Assembly: GCF_033807575.1 (NCBI RefSeq)
Contig: NC_084730.1
Coordinates: 4,199,986-4,263,985 of the forward strand
Length of the DNA stretch: 64,000 bases
Direction: 5' to 3'
DNA from: Cydia pomonella
Lineage: Eukaryota; Arthropoda; Insecta; Lepidoptera; Tortricidae
Below the pieces are notes generated by a model. The model made no database searches, was not told where the DNA came from, and was given only the letters and a program-made list of their open reading frames with translations. The translations under genes were made by a program, and so were the position numbers. This document shows positions 63,756 through 64,000 of the stretch, piece by piece. The first letter of the stretch is position 1; every line of letters starts with the position of its first letter.

Positions 63756-64000
63756 TCTAGTATCAACTTACAATATATGTAACGTTACAGTTCAATAAAT
63801 TATATAAATGAAATTAGGTAACTTACTCGTACACACTTTAGATTATTGTGACCGATCTACCGAACTGCATGTTTTTGAACACGAACAAATGGCGAACTTA
63901 ATTCCAAAAGGTATCTACCATAATTAAATGCAAAAATACCACAAGTATAAATTTTATTATAAAATAGCTGGTAGAAGTAGATACATATCTCTATTAATAT

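Overview
This is eukaryotic, AT-rich DNA, almost certainly from a moth or butterfly. The evidence is the repeat set: tRNA-derived SINEs with the common lepidopteran heads and tails, 3' ends of lepidopteran RTE-, CR1- and Jockey-like LINEs, and many short inverted-repeat elements. I find no ordinary single-copy host gene.

The left arm (1-9,595) and right arm (32,307-64,000) are repeat-rich. They hold two LINEs with uninterrupted ORFs (33,631-38,006 and about 40,863-45,743), LINE fragments, SINEs, MITEs, piggyBac-like TTAA elements, a deleted Harbinger-like element and several nested insertions. A young copia-type LTR retrotransposon lies at 9,601-32,301, flanked by the 5-bp duplication AAAAG. 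Its gag-pol has one frameshift.

The main result is that this copia element is split. Its 260-bp 3' LTR stops after 54 bases (14,243-14,296) and resumes at 32,092. The two pieces overlap by the 4 bases TTTA and together make one complete LTR that differs from the 5' LTR at one position. The 17,795 bp between them (14,297-32,091) is therefore one discrete insertion, with imperfect inverted repeats at its ends. It is unlike its surroundings. It contains about eleven to fourteen small genes on both strands, most of them plausibly with TATA boxes, short introns (often in the 5' UTR) and weakly conserved products. It has no transposase, integrase, polymerase or capsid gene that I can see.

Two island products are recognisable: a BIR-BIR-RING inhibitor of apoptosis (25,144-26,112) and a tryptophanyl-tRNA synthetase-like protein (28,704-30,167) that lacks the WHEP domain and carries HVGD where HVGH is expected. 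These two unrelated genes share a duplicated promoter, first exon and intron of about 350 bp. Other island genes are a three-member Ser-rich family, a pair of paralogues on the minus strand, a secreted Trp-rich repeat protein, and small Cys-containing or acidic proteins.

My interpretation, which is inference, is that the island is a virulence-gene circle from a parasitoid wasp polydnavirus, most likely bracovirus-like, integrated into the lepidopteran germ line after a recent copia insertion. The genes would be expressed in the parasitised caterpillar and the DNA mobilised in trans. A large non-autonomous DNA transposon carrying captured genes is the main alternative.
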